Shown: in pieces, positions 15,958 to 24,609 of the stretch | Position numbering within the stretch: the stretch's first letter is position 1 | Layout: each line of letters opens with the position of its first letter | Source: Rhodospirillaceae bacterium | GTDB taxonomy: Bacteria > Pseudomonadota > Alphaproteobacteria > Rhodospirillales > JABHCV01 | NCBI GenBank assembly: GCA_013204045.1 | Contig: JABMOQ010000107.1 | Coordinates: 1 to 64,000, forward strand | Reading direction: 5' to 3' | DNA: 64,000 bases | Made by a program: the position numbers and the translations under genes | Notes under the pieces: generated by a model | Told to the model about the DNA's origin: nothing | The model's database searches: none | The model's input: only the letters and a program-made list of their open reading frames with translations

Positions 15958-17666
15958 GCAATGCCGCCGCCCTTGCCGCCCAGCCTGCGGCGTCCGGAAT
16001 TAAACCGAAGCTGAGCCAGGACGACCGCATCATGCGCGGTTTCATCCTGATGGTCGGTGTCTGGATGACGGTTACTGTTCTGCTGCCGCTATACGCCATG
16101 CTGTCGAAAAGTTTTGAGAACCATGACGGTGTTTTCACCGGCATTGCCAACTACATTGAATACTTCTCAACTCCGGCGTTGTTCTATTCCATCGAGAACA
16201 GCCTGTTCATCGCCATCGTGTCGACTTTTTTCACCATTACGCTGGCTTTTATCTTTGCTTACGGGCTGACCCGGAGCTGCATCCCGGGCAAGGCCGTCTT
16301 CAAATCCATCGCCCTCATTCCGATCCTGGCGCCATCGCTGTTGCCTGCCATTTCTTTCGTCTACTTTTTCGGCAAGCAAGGAATTATCAATGAAGTGCTC
16401 ATGGGTAACGAGATCTATGGCCCCATCGGCATTGTCATGGGCGAGGTGTTCTACACATTTCCCCATGCCCTGATGATTTTGATCACCGCCCTTTCGACCG
16501 CCGACGGCAGATTGTACGAAGCGGCTATCTCCTTACGCGCCAGCCCCATGAAGACCTTTTTTACGGTCACCCTGCCCGGCATCAAGTACGGCCTGATCAG
16601 TGCCATTTTCGTCGTCTTTACCCTGGTCATCACCGATTTCGGCATCCCCAAGGTAATCGGCGGCCAGTACAACGTGCTGGCGACGGACATTTACAAACAG
16701 GTGATCGGCCAACAGAACTTCCAGATGGGCGCCGTGGTTAGCGTGGTGCTGTTGTTTCCGGCAATTATCGCCTTCGTCGTTGACCGCATCGTGCAGCGCA
16801 AACAAGTCGCCCTGCTGACGGCCCGCGCCGTTCCCTATGAGCCAAAACCGCTGCTTTCCTTCGACGGCATAATGTTCGCCTATTGCTGCCTGATCGGTTT
16901 CCTGATTATCGCCGTTCTGGCCATGGCCTGTTACGCGTCGTTCATTACCTTCTGGCCCTACAACATGACGTTGTCGTTGAAGAACTACAATTTCGATGTC
17001 ATGGATGGCGGTGGCTGGGAATCGTTCTTTAATTCAATCCGCATGGCCTCTTACACTGCCGTTATCGGTACCATTATTATTTTCACCGGCGCCTACATGG
17101 TGGAAAAGGCCAAAGGTTTCGGCGCCGTTCGCGGCACCATTCAGTTCCTGTGCATCCTGCCCATGGCGGTTCCGGGCATGGTGCTCGGCCTGGCCTACAT
17201 CTTTTTCTTCAATCACCCGGACAACCCGTTGAACTTTATCTACGGGACCATGGCCATTCTGGTCATCTGTACAGTCAGTCACTTCTATACGGTCAGTCAC
17301 CTGACGGCGATGACGGCGCTGAAACAAATGGACCCGGAATTCGAAGCCGTGTCGGCGTCGCTGAAAGTGCCGTTCTTCAAGACCTTCATCCGCGTGACCG
17401 TGCCGGTATGCATGCCGGCGATTCTGGATATTTCCATCTATCTGTTCGTCAATGCCATGACCACGGTGTCGGCGGTTATTTTCCTGTATTCCACGGAAAC
17501 CAATCTGGCATCGGTGGCGGCCCTGAACATGGATGATGCCGGCGATGTGGCCCCGGCCGCCGCCATGTGCATGATGATTGTTTATGCCTCGGCCACGGTG
17601 CGCATCGGCCATGCCCTGCTGACCCGGGGGCTGGCGCAACGAACGCAACGGTGGCGCAAGCGTTAG
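15954..17666 (+). CDS. ABC transporter permease, two fused permease domains, 2-aminoethylphosphonate type
   Basis: A 570-residue inner-membrane permease made of two tandem binding-protein-dependent permease domains (about residues 20-275 and 290-565), twelve helices in all. Each domain carries an EAA-type loop: E-A-A-I-S-L-R-A-S-P in the first and E-A-V-S-A-S-L-K-V-P in the second. This single-polypeptide arrangement is typical of the FbpB and PhnU-type AEP permeases. It overlaps the ATPase gene by 4 nt. The following gene converges with a 1-nt gap, so the operon ends here without room for a separate terminator. Confidence 0.87.
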   Translation: MSNAAALAAQPAASGIKPKLSQDDRIMRGFILMVGVWMTVTVLLPLYAMLSKSFENHDGVFTGIANYIEYFSTPALFYSIENSLFIAIVSTFFTITLAFIFAYGLTRSCIPGKAVFKSIALIPILAPSLLPAISFVYFFGKQGIINEVLMGNEIYGPIGIVMGEVFYTFPHALMILITALSTADGRLYEAAISLRASPMKTFFTVTLPGIKYGLISAIFVVFTLVITDFGIPKVIGGQYNVLATDIYKQVIGQQNFQMGAVVSVVLLFPAIIAFVVDRIVQRKQVALLTARAVPYEPKPLLSFDGIMFAYCCLIGFLIIAVLAMACYASFITFWPYNMTLSLKNYNFDVMDGGGWESFFNSIRMASYTAVIGTIIIFTGAYMVEKAKGFGAVRGTIQFLCILPMAVPGMVLGLAYIFFFNHPDNPLNFIYGTMAILVICTVSHFYTVSHLTAMTALKQMDPEFEAVSASLKVPFFKTFIRVTVPVCMPAILDISIYLFVNAMTTVSAVIFLYSTETNLASVAALNMDDAGDVAPAAAMCMMIVYASATVRIGHALLTRGLAQRTQRWRKR

Positions 17667-17667
17667 C

Positions 17668-18273
17668 TCAGGCGACCGCCTCGATGGTCTTGACCATATC
17701 CAGGGTGATGTTGTTCACACTGCGGATTTCAAAACCGGCGGCGCGGACATTGGCAACGGTGTCGCGGTTGATCTCGGGGCCAAGGCCTCGAAACACCGGG
17801 TTCAACAGGTTCATCATCAGGCTGAACGGGAACACCCTTGAGCCGGTGTGCTCGAACATGTAAAGCCCGCCGCCCGGCTTCAATACCCGTTTGAGCTGTT
17901 TAAGCCCGGCCACCGGATCGGGGACCGAGCAGAAGGTGCACGACGTGAATACCTGATCGAAGCTTGCGTCGGCAAAGTCCATGTCATGCACATCCATTAC
18001 CCTGGCCGTCATGTTGCCGTCGTAAGCGGCGACACGGGGGGCGGCTTTCTCCAACATCTTCGGACTGATGTCGATGCCGGTGATGTCCTTGCCCGACGGA
18101 AAGCAGCCGATATCAAGGCCGGTGCCGACGGCCAGGAACAGGATCTTGCCCGCCATCTTGGCATATAGGGCCTCCTTCACCGGGCGCCAGCGCTTCTCCG
18201 GGCCGGCGCCGTTCATCAGGTCGAAAATACCTGCGGCCTTGTCCCATTTGTTGCGGGTGATGGCGTCGGTCAT
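17668..18273 (-). CDS. Class I SAM-dependent methyltransferase (UbiE/PmtA-like)
   Basis: A 201-residue Rossmann-fold methyltransferase starting at M-T-D-A-I-T-R-N-K-W-D. Motif I is degenerate but recognisable (L-F-L-A-V-G-T-G-L-D-I-G near residue 50), followed by D-I-S-P-K-M-L, F-T-S-C-T-F-C-S-V-P-D and L-K-R-V-L-K-P-G-G. The whole resembles UbiE-like enzymes, including Rhodobacter-type phosphatidylethanolamine N-methyltransferase PmtA. A lipid or small amine substrate is plausible given the neighbours but unproven. Its start overlaps the stop of a membrane protein (ATGA), so the two are coupled. Upstream in-frame codons belong to that gene. Confidence 0.75.
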   Translation of the reverse strand: MTDAITRNKWDKAAGIFDLMNGAGPEKRWRPVKEALYAKMAGKILFLAVGTGLDIGCFPSGKDITGIDISPKMLEKAAPRVAAYDGNMTARVMDVHDMDFADASFDQVFTSCTFCSVPDPVAGLKQLKRVLKPGGGLYMFEHTGSRVFPFSLMMNLLNPVFRGLGPEINRDTVANVRAAGFEIRSVNNITLDMVKTIEAVA

Positions 18274-18641
18274 CAGGCGGCCTGCCCATGCAGCCGGTCT
18301 TGCAGCAGGTAGGCGAGAACGCAGCCGATAATGCCGACTGTGACGCCGGTGCAAGCGACCTGGATCAGGCTAAGCGCATCGGCCCCGCGCATGGGAATGA
18401 CCATCCCGGCAGCCATGCCGCTCAACATGGCCGGGGCCATGAGCTCGAACAATCCAAAAAACGGTGCCAGCAGGAAGCCGACTAGTAAAGCGACGACCAT
18501 ACCCAGGGCCATGCCGATGAACATGGCTGGCACCATCCACCAGCCCCCGGGCAAAGCCCACCACACCAACCCACCGCTGGCAACGCCAGACAGCATGGCG
18601 GCGACAAGGTCGCCAAAAATGAAATAAGGACGCTTTTCCAT
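18273..18641 (-). CDS. Small integral membrane protein coupled to the methyltransferase
   Basis: A 122-residue protein with about four hydrophobic helices rich in Gly, Ala and Met (A-M-L-S-G-V-A-S-G-G-L; M-F-I-G-M-A-L-G-M-V-V-A-L-L; M-L-S-G-M-A-A-G-M-V-I; T-V-G-I-I-G-C-V-L). Glycine-spaced helices recur with an internal similarity (A-M-L-S-G twice), hinting at a duplicated two-helix unit. I do not recognise the family. Overlap with the methyltransferase suggests it anchors or supplies that enzyme. It is transcribed away from phnW. Confidence 0.65.
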   Translation of the reverse strand: MEKRPYFIFGDLVAAMLSGVASGGLVWWALPGGWWMVPAMFIGMALGMVVALLVGFLLAPFFGLFELMAPAMLSGMAAGMVIPMRGADALSLIQVACTGVTVGIIGCVLAYLLQDRLHGQAA

Positions 18642-18656
18642 AGGCCGGAATTATAC

Positions 18657-18669
18657 CGATAAATTATCG
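18657..18669. promoter_or_regulatory. Palindrome CGATAA-A-TTATCG in the divergent phnW promoter region
   Basis: A perfect 6+1+6 inverted repeat lies 16 nt upstream of the membrane-protein start and about 75 nt upstream of phnW. It is a candidate operator for either direction. Confidence 0.35.
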
Positions 18670-18745
18670 TTCGGCGTGTTTTTTAATGTGGCTTTTTGCC
18701 CGATTATGACCGATACTGCGCCGTCTTTAAATTGGAGATTCGGCC

Positions 18746-19870
18746 ATGCCCAGCCCCACAGGCGACCCATTCCTGCTGACCCCCGGCCCCTTGACCACGG
18801 CGATCGAGACCAAGGAAGCCATGCTCCATGACTGGGGCTCACGCGATGCCGGATTTATTGAAACCAACGCCCGCGTGCGCCAACGCGTCCTGGCCATCGC
18901 CAACGCCGCCGACACCCACGTTTGCGTGCCCATGCAGGGCAGTGGCACCTTCGCCGTCGAGGCGACCCTCGGCACTCTGGTCCCCCGGCAGGGAAAGTCC
19001 TTGATCCTCATTAACGGCGCCTACGGAAAACGCATGGCGAAAATTCTCGATTACATGAACCGCGCCTATGTCACCCTGGAAACACCCGAGGATTCAGCCC
19101 CCGATCCGGATGACGTTGACGCCATCCTGGCCGACGACGGCGATATTTCCCATGTCATCATGGTTCACTGCGAAACCACATCGGGCATCCTCAATCCGGT
19201 TGAAAAAATTTCCGAGATTTGCGCCGGCCATGGTCGTTCGTTGATCATAGACGCCATGAGCGCCTTCGGCGCCATCCAGATAGATGCCAAAAAGATACGT
19301 TTCGATGCCGTCATGGCGTCTTCCAACAAGTGCCTGGAAGGCGTCCCCGGCATGGGCTTTTCCATTATCCGCAAAACGTCTCTGGAAGACTGTAAGGGCA
19401 ATGCCCATTCCCTTAGCCTTGACCTTTTTGACCAGTGGCAGGCCATGGAAGCCAACAATCAGTGGCGCTTCACCCCGCCGACCCATGTCATTGCCGCCTT
19501 CGCCAAGGCACTAGATCTGTATGAAGCAGAAGGCGGGCAACCGGGCCGCCTCGCCCGATATGCCGCCAATTGCAAAATTCTTGTGGATGGCATGCGGGAC
19601 CTGGGCTTTAAAACCTTGCTGCCCGACCAGTTACAGGCGCCGATCATCGTCACCTTCCATATGGCGGCGGACCCCAAGTTTGACTTCCAGCGCTTTTATG
19701 ACGGGCTCAAAGACAAGGGATTCGTCATTTATCCCGGAAAATTGACGGTCGCCGACAGCTTCCGCATCGGCTGCATTGGGCAACTTGGCGAAACCGAAAT
19801 GAACGGCGCACTGGAAGCGGTGCGCCAGACCCTATCCGAAATGGGCGTCACCAGCGGCGCCCCCGCTTAA
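18746..19870 (+). CDS. phnW: 2-aminoethylphosphonate:pyruvate aminotransferase
   Basis: A 374-residue PLP aminotransferase that converts AEP and pyruvate to phosphonoacetaldehyde and alanine. Hallmarks are L-L-T-P-G-P-L near the start, R-D-A-G-F, the G-S-G-T-F-A-V-E-A cofactor loop, H-C-E-T-T-S-G, D-A-M-S-A-F-G and the Schiff-base lysine in S-S-N-K-C-L-E-G-V-P-G near residue 195. Length and order match PhnW. The start has a TGGAGA ribosome site. phnX follows 32 nt downstream, completing the two-step AEP pathway. Confidence 0.92.
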   Translation: MPSPTGDPFLLTPGPLTTAIETKEAMLHDWGSRDAGFIETNARVRQRVLAIANAADTHVCVPMQGSGTFAVEATLGTLVPRQGKSLILINGAYGKRMAKILDYMNRAYVTLETPEDSAPDPDDVDAILADDGDISHVIMVHCETTSGILNPVEKISEICAGHGRSLIIDAMSAFGAIQIDAKKIRFDAVMASSNKCLEGVPGMGFSIIRKTSLEDCKGNAHSLSLDLFDQWQAMEANNQWRFTPPTHVIAAFAKALDLYEAEGGQPGRLARYAANCKILVDGMRDLGFKTLLPDQLQAPIIVTFHMAADPKFDFQRFYDGLKDKGFVIYPGKLTVADSFRIGCIGQLGETEMNGALEAVRQTLSEMGVTSGAPA

Positions 19871-19902
19871 CCCCCTGCTTACCCCCTAAGGAGAATTCAA
19901 TT

Positions 19903-20751
19903 ATGGCTTACAATCCAGATTATGTTTACCAGCGTGGCTACCGTGGCAAGGTCAAGGGCGTCGTCCTCGACTGGAGCGGAACCATTGCCGATGCCTATGT
20001 GCTGGCCCCGGCCGTGGTCTTCGTCGAGGTGTTCGCCAAAGAAGGCGTCACCGTCACCATGCAGGACGCCCGCGGCCCCATGGGCCTGCGCAAGGATTTG
20101 CACATCAAGGCCATGACCGAAGACCCGGTGGTGGCTGAAAAGTGGAAAGCCGTACACAAGAAGTATCCGAACCAGAAAGACGTCGACAAGATGTTCAAGA
20201 ACTTCGTGCCCATGCAGCTGGCGTGCCTGAAGAAATACACCACGCTGCTGCCCGGTGCGGCCAAATGTTCGAAGGATCTGAAGAAGCGCGGCATCATGAT
20301 CGGCAGCTCGACCGGTTTCCTTCGCGCCATGGTCGAAATCCTGGCCAAGGATGCCAGGAAACAGGGCTTCATCATCGACGCCACCGTTGCCGGCGATGAT
20401 GTTGTCCACGGCGCACGGCCAAAACCGTTCATGGTGTTCCGCAACATGGATTTGATGGATGTGCACCCGGTGCAGTCCATCGTCAAGGTCGATGACACCA
20501 CGTCGGGAATCGGCGAGGCACTGGAAGCCGGTTGCTGGGGCGTCGGCGTGTCGCTGTATAGCAACTACATGGACATCAATTCCCTGGCCGAAGCCAAGAA
20601 GATGCCGAAAAAGGAAATCGACCGCCGCAACCAGATCACAAAGGAAATCCTGCAAAAGGCGGGAGCCCACTATGTGATTGATTCCATTGCCGAATTGCCG
20701 AAAGTGATCGACGATATCAACAAGCGTTTGGCGCGCGGCGAACGGCCCTAG
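19903..20751 (+). CDS. phnX: Phosphonoacetaldehyde hydrolase
   Basis: A 282-residue HAD-superfamily phosphonatase that cleaves the C-P bond of phosphonoacetaldehyde to acetaldehyde and phosphate. The nucleophile motif is D-W-S-G-T (canonical D-W-A-G-T). The Schiff-base lysine is retained in P-M-G-L-R-K-D-L-H, motif II S-S-T-G-F near 125, R-P-K-P near 170 and acidic motif K-V-D-D-T-T near 190. Serine for alanine in motif I and the extended L-A-P-A-V-V-F segment mark a variant subgroup, so activity on AEP-derived aldehyde is likely but not certain. A strong terminator follows. Confidence 0.88.
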   Translation: MAYNPDYVYQRGYRGKVKGVVLDWSGTIADAYVLAPAVVFVEVFAKEGVTVTMQDARGPMGLRKDLHIKAMTEDPVVAEKWKAVHKKYPNQKDVDKMFKNFVPMQLACLKKYTTLLPGAAKCSKDLKKRGIMIGSSTGFLRAMVEILAKDARKQGFIIDATVAGDDVVHGARPKPFMVFRNMDLMDVHPVQSIVKVDDTTSGIGEALEAGCWGVGVSLYSNYMDINSLAEAKKMPKKEIDRRNQITKEILQKAGAHYVIDSIAELPKVIDDINKRLARGERP

Positions 20752-20775
20752 CGGCATCTTTTCGATCAATTAAGG

Positions 20776-20806
20776 GGGCGGTTCCGTTACGGGCCGCCCT
20801 TTTTTT
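20776..20806 (+). terminator. Intrinsic terminator after phnX
   Basis: GGGCGG (20776-20781) pairs with CCGCCC (20794-20799), with an inner CCG/CGG extension, followed directly by seven T. The convergent transporter gene ends within the T-run. Confidence 0.9.
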
Positions 20807-21668
20807 ATCCCGCCAGAACGACACCAACGATGCCACCGGCCAACACCAGCGAAGCAATCAGCCTTCTTACGATGCTGCCTTCCCGGAACATCAGGCCGCC
20901 GAGGATAACGCTGATCGGGATCGACGCCTGACGCACGGACGTCACGGCGGCGACGTCCCCGCCCATGCCGTAGGCGGTCAGGATCAACCAGTATGACGAA
21001 TAGCAGATGGCGGCCAACCCCAAGAATAGCAGGGGTTTTTTTGTCCAGCTAAACAGGTCGGGCAGTCGTGTGCCGGGTAGCCCAAAGAAGCGATAGACAA
21101 AAATATAGACCGGCAGGCTGCTCGCCTCGACCCAGAAAAACAGCACCGGCGGCTCGATGGCCTGCATGGCACGCGCGTCGGCGATTGAATAGATGCCGGT
21201 GCCCGACATGGCCAGCAAGGCGATAAACATCGTCTTGGGGTCGTGAAAAATATGCGAGCCGCGCCGGTATTGCAGGACAAACGCGCCGATCAGCACGCAG
21301 GCGATCCCGACCAGCAGTTGCGGCGTATAGCTTTCTCCCAGGAACAGCAAGCCGACGATAACGATGAACAACGGCGAGGAGCGGATAATCGGGTAATAAA
21401 CCGATAGATCGCCATGACCCAGGGTGCGGATCAGCGAAATGCCATAGAGCAATTGCCCCGCCACGGACAAAGCGATCAACGGCCAAACCTGGGCCACCGA
21501 CAGCAAGTCATAGCCCATGATGGTGGCATGAGAGAAGGATGTGAACATCAGCAAGGTGACCATCCCGATAAACGCACCGTCGATGCGCTTTTCACGCTTA
21601 ATCATGGCGTTCCATAACGGATGCAGCGCCGCCGACAACAGCACCATTGCGGCGATTTTCAATTCCAT
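20805..21668 (-). CDS. EamA/DMT-family transporter
   Basis: A 287-residue inner-membrane protein with about ten helices in two EamA repeats, typical of drug/metabolite exporters and small-metabolite uptake carriers. I start it at M-E-L-K-I-A-A-M-V-L-L, directly at the first helix; a longer frame adds 22 polar residues and would overlap the promoter region of the next operon. Motifs include H-P-L-W-N-A-M-I-K and Y-Y-P-I-I-R-S-S-P in the first repeat. Substrate cannot be predicted. Its place between phnWX and the GS-like operon suggests transport of a pathway amine or product. Confidence 0.8.
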   Translation of the reverse strand: MELKIAAMVLLSAALHPLWNAMIKREKRIDGAFIGMVTLLMFTSFSHATIMGYDLLSVAQVWPLIALSVAGQLLYGISLIRTLGHGDLSVYYPIIRSSPLFIVIVGLLFLGESYTPQLLVGIACVLIGAFVLQYRRGSHIFHDPKTMFIALLAMSGTGIYSIADARAMQAIEPPVLFFWVEASSLPVYIFVYRFFGLPGTRLPDLFSWTKKPLLFLGLAAICYSSYWLILTAYGMGGDVAAVTSVRQASIPISVILGGLMFREGSIVRRLIASLVLAGGIVGVVLAG

Positions 21669-21809
21669 AGGGTCTGATTTCCGTGATTTCAGGGCGCCGC
21701 GATGATGCGCGCAAAGGCTTGGCGGGTAAAGCAATTCCGCCTACAATCCGGGCAAATAGAGGCTGGCGGACATAACCCCCAGACCGACCCCTTTCAGAGA
21801 GGAACCCAT

Positions 21810-23186
21810 ATGATGGCCATGAACCCGCGCAAGGTTCGCAACGTCGCAGATGCCAAAAAAATTGTCATCGAGCGCAAGCTTGAGCACGTCAAAGTCGGCG
21901 TTTTCGACATTGATGGCATCATGCGCGGCAAATACATATCAAAGGACAAGTTTTTTTCGGCGCTTGAGGGCGGCTTCGGTTTTTGCGACGTGGTGCTCGG
22001 CTGGGATTCGAAAGACGTGCTTTACGATAACGTCACCTACACCGGCTGGCATACGGGTTACCCCGACGCGCCGGTACGCATAATCCCTGAAAGTTGCCGG
22101 GAAATTCCGTGGGAAGACGGCATGCTGTTCTTTCAAGGTGAATTTACAGACAAGGCAGAGGAAATTTGCCCACGCGGGATTTTGCGTAAAGTCCTTGGCA
22201 AAGCCAGGAAGATGGGCTTTTCGGTTTATGCCGGATTCGAATATGAATTTTTCGTGTTCGAGGAAACGCCCGATAGCGTGCGCGAAAAAAACTACCGCGA
22301 CCTGAAGCCCATCGCACCGGGCGAGTTTGGCTATTCGGTGATTCGCAATTCGGTTCATTCCGATTTTTACAGTGACCTGCTCGATACCAGCACCTTGATG
22401 GATTTCCCCATCGAGGGCCTGCACGAGGAAACCGGCCCCGGTGCTTTGGAGGCCGCCATCACCGTCGACAATGGCCTTGCGGCGGCCGACAAGGCGGCGT
22501 TGTTCAAGACGTTCGCCAAAATCATGTCGCAAAAGGTCGGCATGATGGCGACCTTCATGGCCAAGTGGTCGCCGGACTGTCCGGGCGCGGGCGGCCATAT
22601 GCACATGTCCATGAAAGATCAAAAGGGCAAATCGGTGTTCTTTGATCCGAAGAAACCCGGCGGCATGAGCGACCGGCAACGTTACTTTATTGGCGGTCAG
22701 CAGAAACTAATGCCTGAAGTTCTGGCGATGATTTCACCGACGGTTAATTCCTACACCCGTCTGATCCCCGGTTTCTGGGCACCGACCGATGCCAGCTGGG
22801 GCATCGACAACCGCACCTGCGCCTTGCGCGTTATTCCCGGCTCGGCCAAATCGCAACGGGTCGAATACCGGGTTGCGGCGGCCGATGCCAACCCGTATCT
22901 GGCGCTGGCGGCGTCCGTCGGTTCCGGCCTGTGGGGGATCGAAAACAAGGTCGAGCCTGAAAAGCCCATCGAGGGTAACGCCTACGACATGACATTCCCG
23001 AAAAAATTACAACTGCCGGCAACCCTTTGGGATGCGGCGCAGCGGCTTAAAGGCTCGAAGCCCGCCCGCGAGCTGTTTGGCGATGCCTTCGTCGAGCACT
23101 TCGCCGCCACCCGCGAATGGGAAGAACGCGAATTCCGCAAGCACATTTCCGATTGGGAAATGGACCGTTACTTCGAAATTATCTGA
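21810..23186 (+). CDS. Glutamine-synthetase-like gamma-glutamyl-amine ligase
   Basis: A 458-residue type-III GS-fold ATP-dependent ligase (PuuA/GlnA4/GmaS-like group). GAGAGGA 7 nt upstream fixes the start at M-M-A-M-N-P-R; the in-frame extension upstream is intergenic. Active-site elements kept are G-F-E-Y-E-F near 140, G-P-G-A-L-E-A, G-G-H-M-H-M-S near 257, N-R-T-C-A-L-R-V near 330 and Y-R-V-A-A-A-D-A-N-P-Y near 350. True glutamine synthetase has a different length and context. The operon partners (aldehyde dehydrogenase, iron alcohol dehydrogenase) suggest it glutamylates an amino alcohol such as ethanolamine so that the hydroxyl can be oxidised safely. The exact amine is inference. Confidence 0.82.
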   Translation: MMAMNPRKVRNVADAKKIVIERKLEHVKVGVFDIDGIMRGKYISKDKFFSALEGGFGFCDVVLGWDSKDVLYDNVTYTGWHTGYPDAPVRIIPESCREIPWEDGMLFFQGEFTDKAEEICPRGILRKVLGKARKMGFSVYAGFEYEFFVFEETPDSVREKNYRDLKPIAPGEFGYSVIRNSVHSDFYSDLLDTSTLMDFPIEGLHEETGPGALEAAITVDNGLAAADKAALFKTFAKIMSQKVGMMATFMAKWSPDCPGAGGHMHMSMKDQKGKSVFFDPKKPGGMSDRQRYFIGGQQKLMPEVLAMISPTVNSYTRLIPGFWAPTDASWGIDNRTCALRVIPGSAKSQRVEYRVAAADANPYLALAASVGSGLWGIENKVEPEKPIEGNAYDMTFPKKLQLPATLWDAAQRLKGSKPARELFGDAFVEHFAATREWEEREFRKHISDWEMDRYFEII

Positions 23187-23201
23187 TATGGAACCCCTGA
23201 C

Positions 23202-24593
23202 ATGACATCCACCTTACGCACCATCTCGCCCGTAGACGGCTCGGTTTACGTCGAGCGCGACTACGCCAATGAAACCCGGATCGCCGCCGCCCTCAGCGCC
23301 GCCAAAAAGGCGCAAGGCCTATGGCGCAATACGCCTGTGGACGAGAGGGCCGCCATCTGCATGAAGGCGGTCGATGCCTTCGTCGCCATGAAAGACGGCA
23401 TTGGCGACGAAATAAGTTGGCAGATGGGCCGCCCCATCCAATACGGCGGCGGCGAGGTTGGCGGCTTCGAGGAACGGGCCCGCTATATGATCGGTGTCGC
23501 CGCCGAGGCCCTGGCCGATATTGCCATAGAGGAAAAATCAGGCTTCACCCGCTTCATCCGCCGCGAGCCGCTGGGCGTGGTGTTTGTTATTGCGCCGTGG
23601 AACTATCCCTACCTGACATCTGTCAACGCCTTCATGCCAGCGATCATGGCCGGCAACGCGGTTATCTTGAAACATTCGGCGCAGACGCCGCTGTGCGCCG
23701 AGCGTATATTTGAGTCCTTCAAGGTGGCCGGGCTGCCGGACGGGGTGTTCCAGTACCTGCACCTGAACCACGCCGATACGGAGCGCATGATCAAGGCGGC
23801 CGAAGTCGATTACGTTGCCTTTACCGGCTCCGTCCCCGGTGGCCAGATGGTCGAAACCGCCGCCGCCGGCCGCTTCATCGGCGTCGGGCTGGAACTGGGC
23901 GGCAAGGATCCGGGCTATGTGCGGGCCGATGCCGACTTGAATAACGCCGTCGAAACCCTTGTCGACGGGGCGTTCTTCAATTCCGGCCAGTCGTGCTGCG
24001 GCATCGAGCGCATCTATGTCCATGAAGACCTGTTCGACCCCTTCGTCGCCGGCGCCGTCGATCTGGTCAATAAATACAAGCTCGGCAATCCGCTGGACCC
24101 GGAAACCAACCTGGGGCCCATGGTCCGTACCGGGGCGGCGGAATATGTACGCGGCCAGATCAAGGATGCTGTCGCCGCCGGGGCCAAGGCCCTGATCGAC
24201 CCGGCGCACTTTCCGGCCGACAAGGAAGCAAGCCCGTATCTGGCACCCCAGGTGTTGATCAACGTCGATCATTCCATGGAAGTGATGATGGAGGAAAGCT
24301 TTGGCCCCGTGGTCGGCATCATGAAGGTTGCCGGCGACGACGAAGCCATAAAACTGATGAACGACAGCCCTTATGGCTTGACCGCAAGTGTCTTTACAGC
24401 CGATACGGATGCGGCAATTTCCATTGGTGACAGAGTCAGTACCGGGACCTGGTTCATGAACCGCTGCGATTACCTGGACCCCATGCTGGCGTGGACCGGG
24501 GTCCATCATTCGGGACGCGGCTGCACCTTATCTAAACTGGGCTATGACCATTTAACCCGGCCCAAGTCCTTTCATTTAAAAACCACCCTTTGA
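23202..24593 (+). CDS. NAD(P)-dependent aldehyde dehydrogenase of the GS-like operon
   Basis: A 463-residue ALDH. Key motifs are A-P-W-N-Y-P (cofactor and oxyanion region near 132), F-T-G-S-V-P-G-G near 207, the general base Glu in E-L-G-G-K-D near 234, the catalytic cysteine in G-Q-S-C-C-G near 267 and E-E-S-F-G-P near 365. It begins 15 nt after the GS-like gene and ends 16 nt before the alcohol dehydrogenase. In a gamma-glutamylation route it would oxidise the gamma-glutamyl aminoaldehyde to the acid. Oxidation of acetaldehyde from PhnX is a competing possibility. Confidence 0.88.
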   Translation: MTSTLRTISPVDGSVYVERDYANETRIAAALSAAKKAQGLWRNTPVDERAAICMKAVDAFVAMKDGIGDEISWQMGRPIQYGGGEVGGFEERARYMIGVAAEALADIAIEEKSGFTRFIRREPLGVVFVIAPWNYPYLTSVNAFMPAIMAGNAVILKHSAQTPLCAERIFESFKVAGLPDGVFQYLHLNHADTERMIKAAEVDYVAFTGSVPGGQMVETAAAGRFIGVGLELGGKDPGYVRADADLNNAVETLVDGAFFNSGQSCCGIERIYVHEDLFDPFVAGAVDLVNKYKLGNPLDPETNLGPMVRTGAAEYVRGQIKDAVAAGAKALIDPAHFPADKEASPYLAPQVLINVDHSMEVMMEESFGPVVGIMKVAGDDEAIKLMNDSPYGLTASVFTADTDAAISIGDRVSTGTWFMNRCDYLDPMLAWTGVHHSGRGCTLSKLGYDHLTRPKSFHLKTTL

Positions 24594-24609
24594 GCCAAGG
24601 AATACAAAC

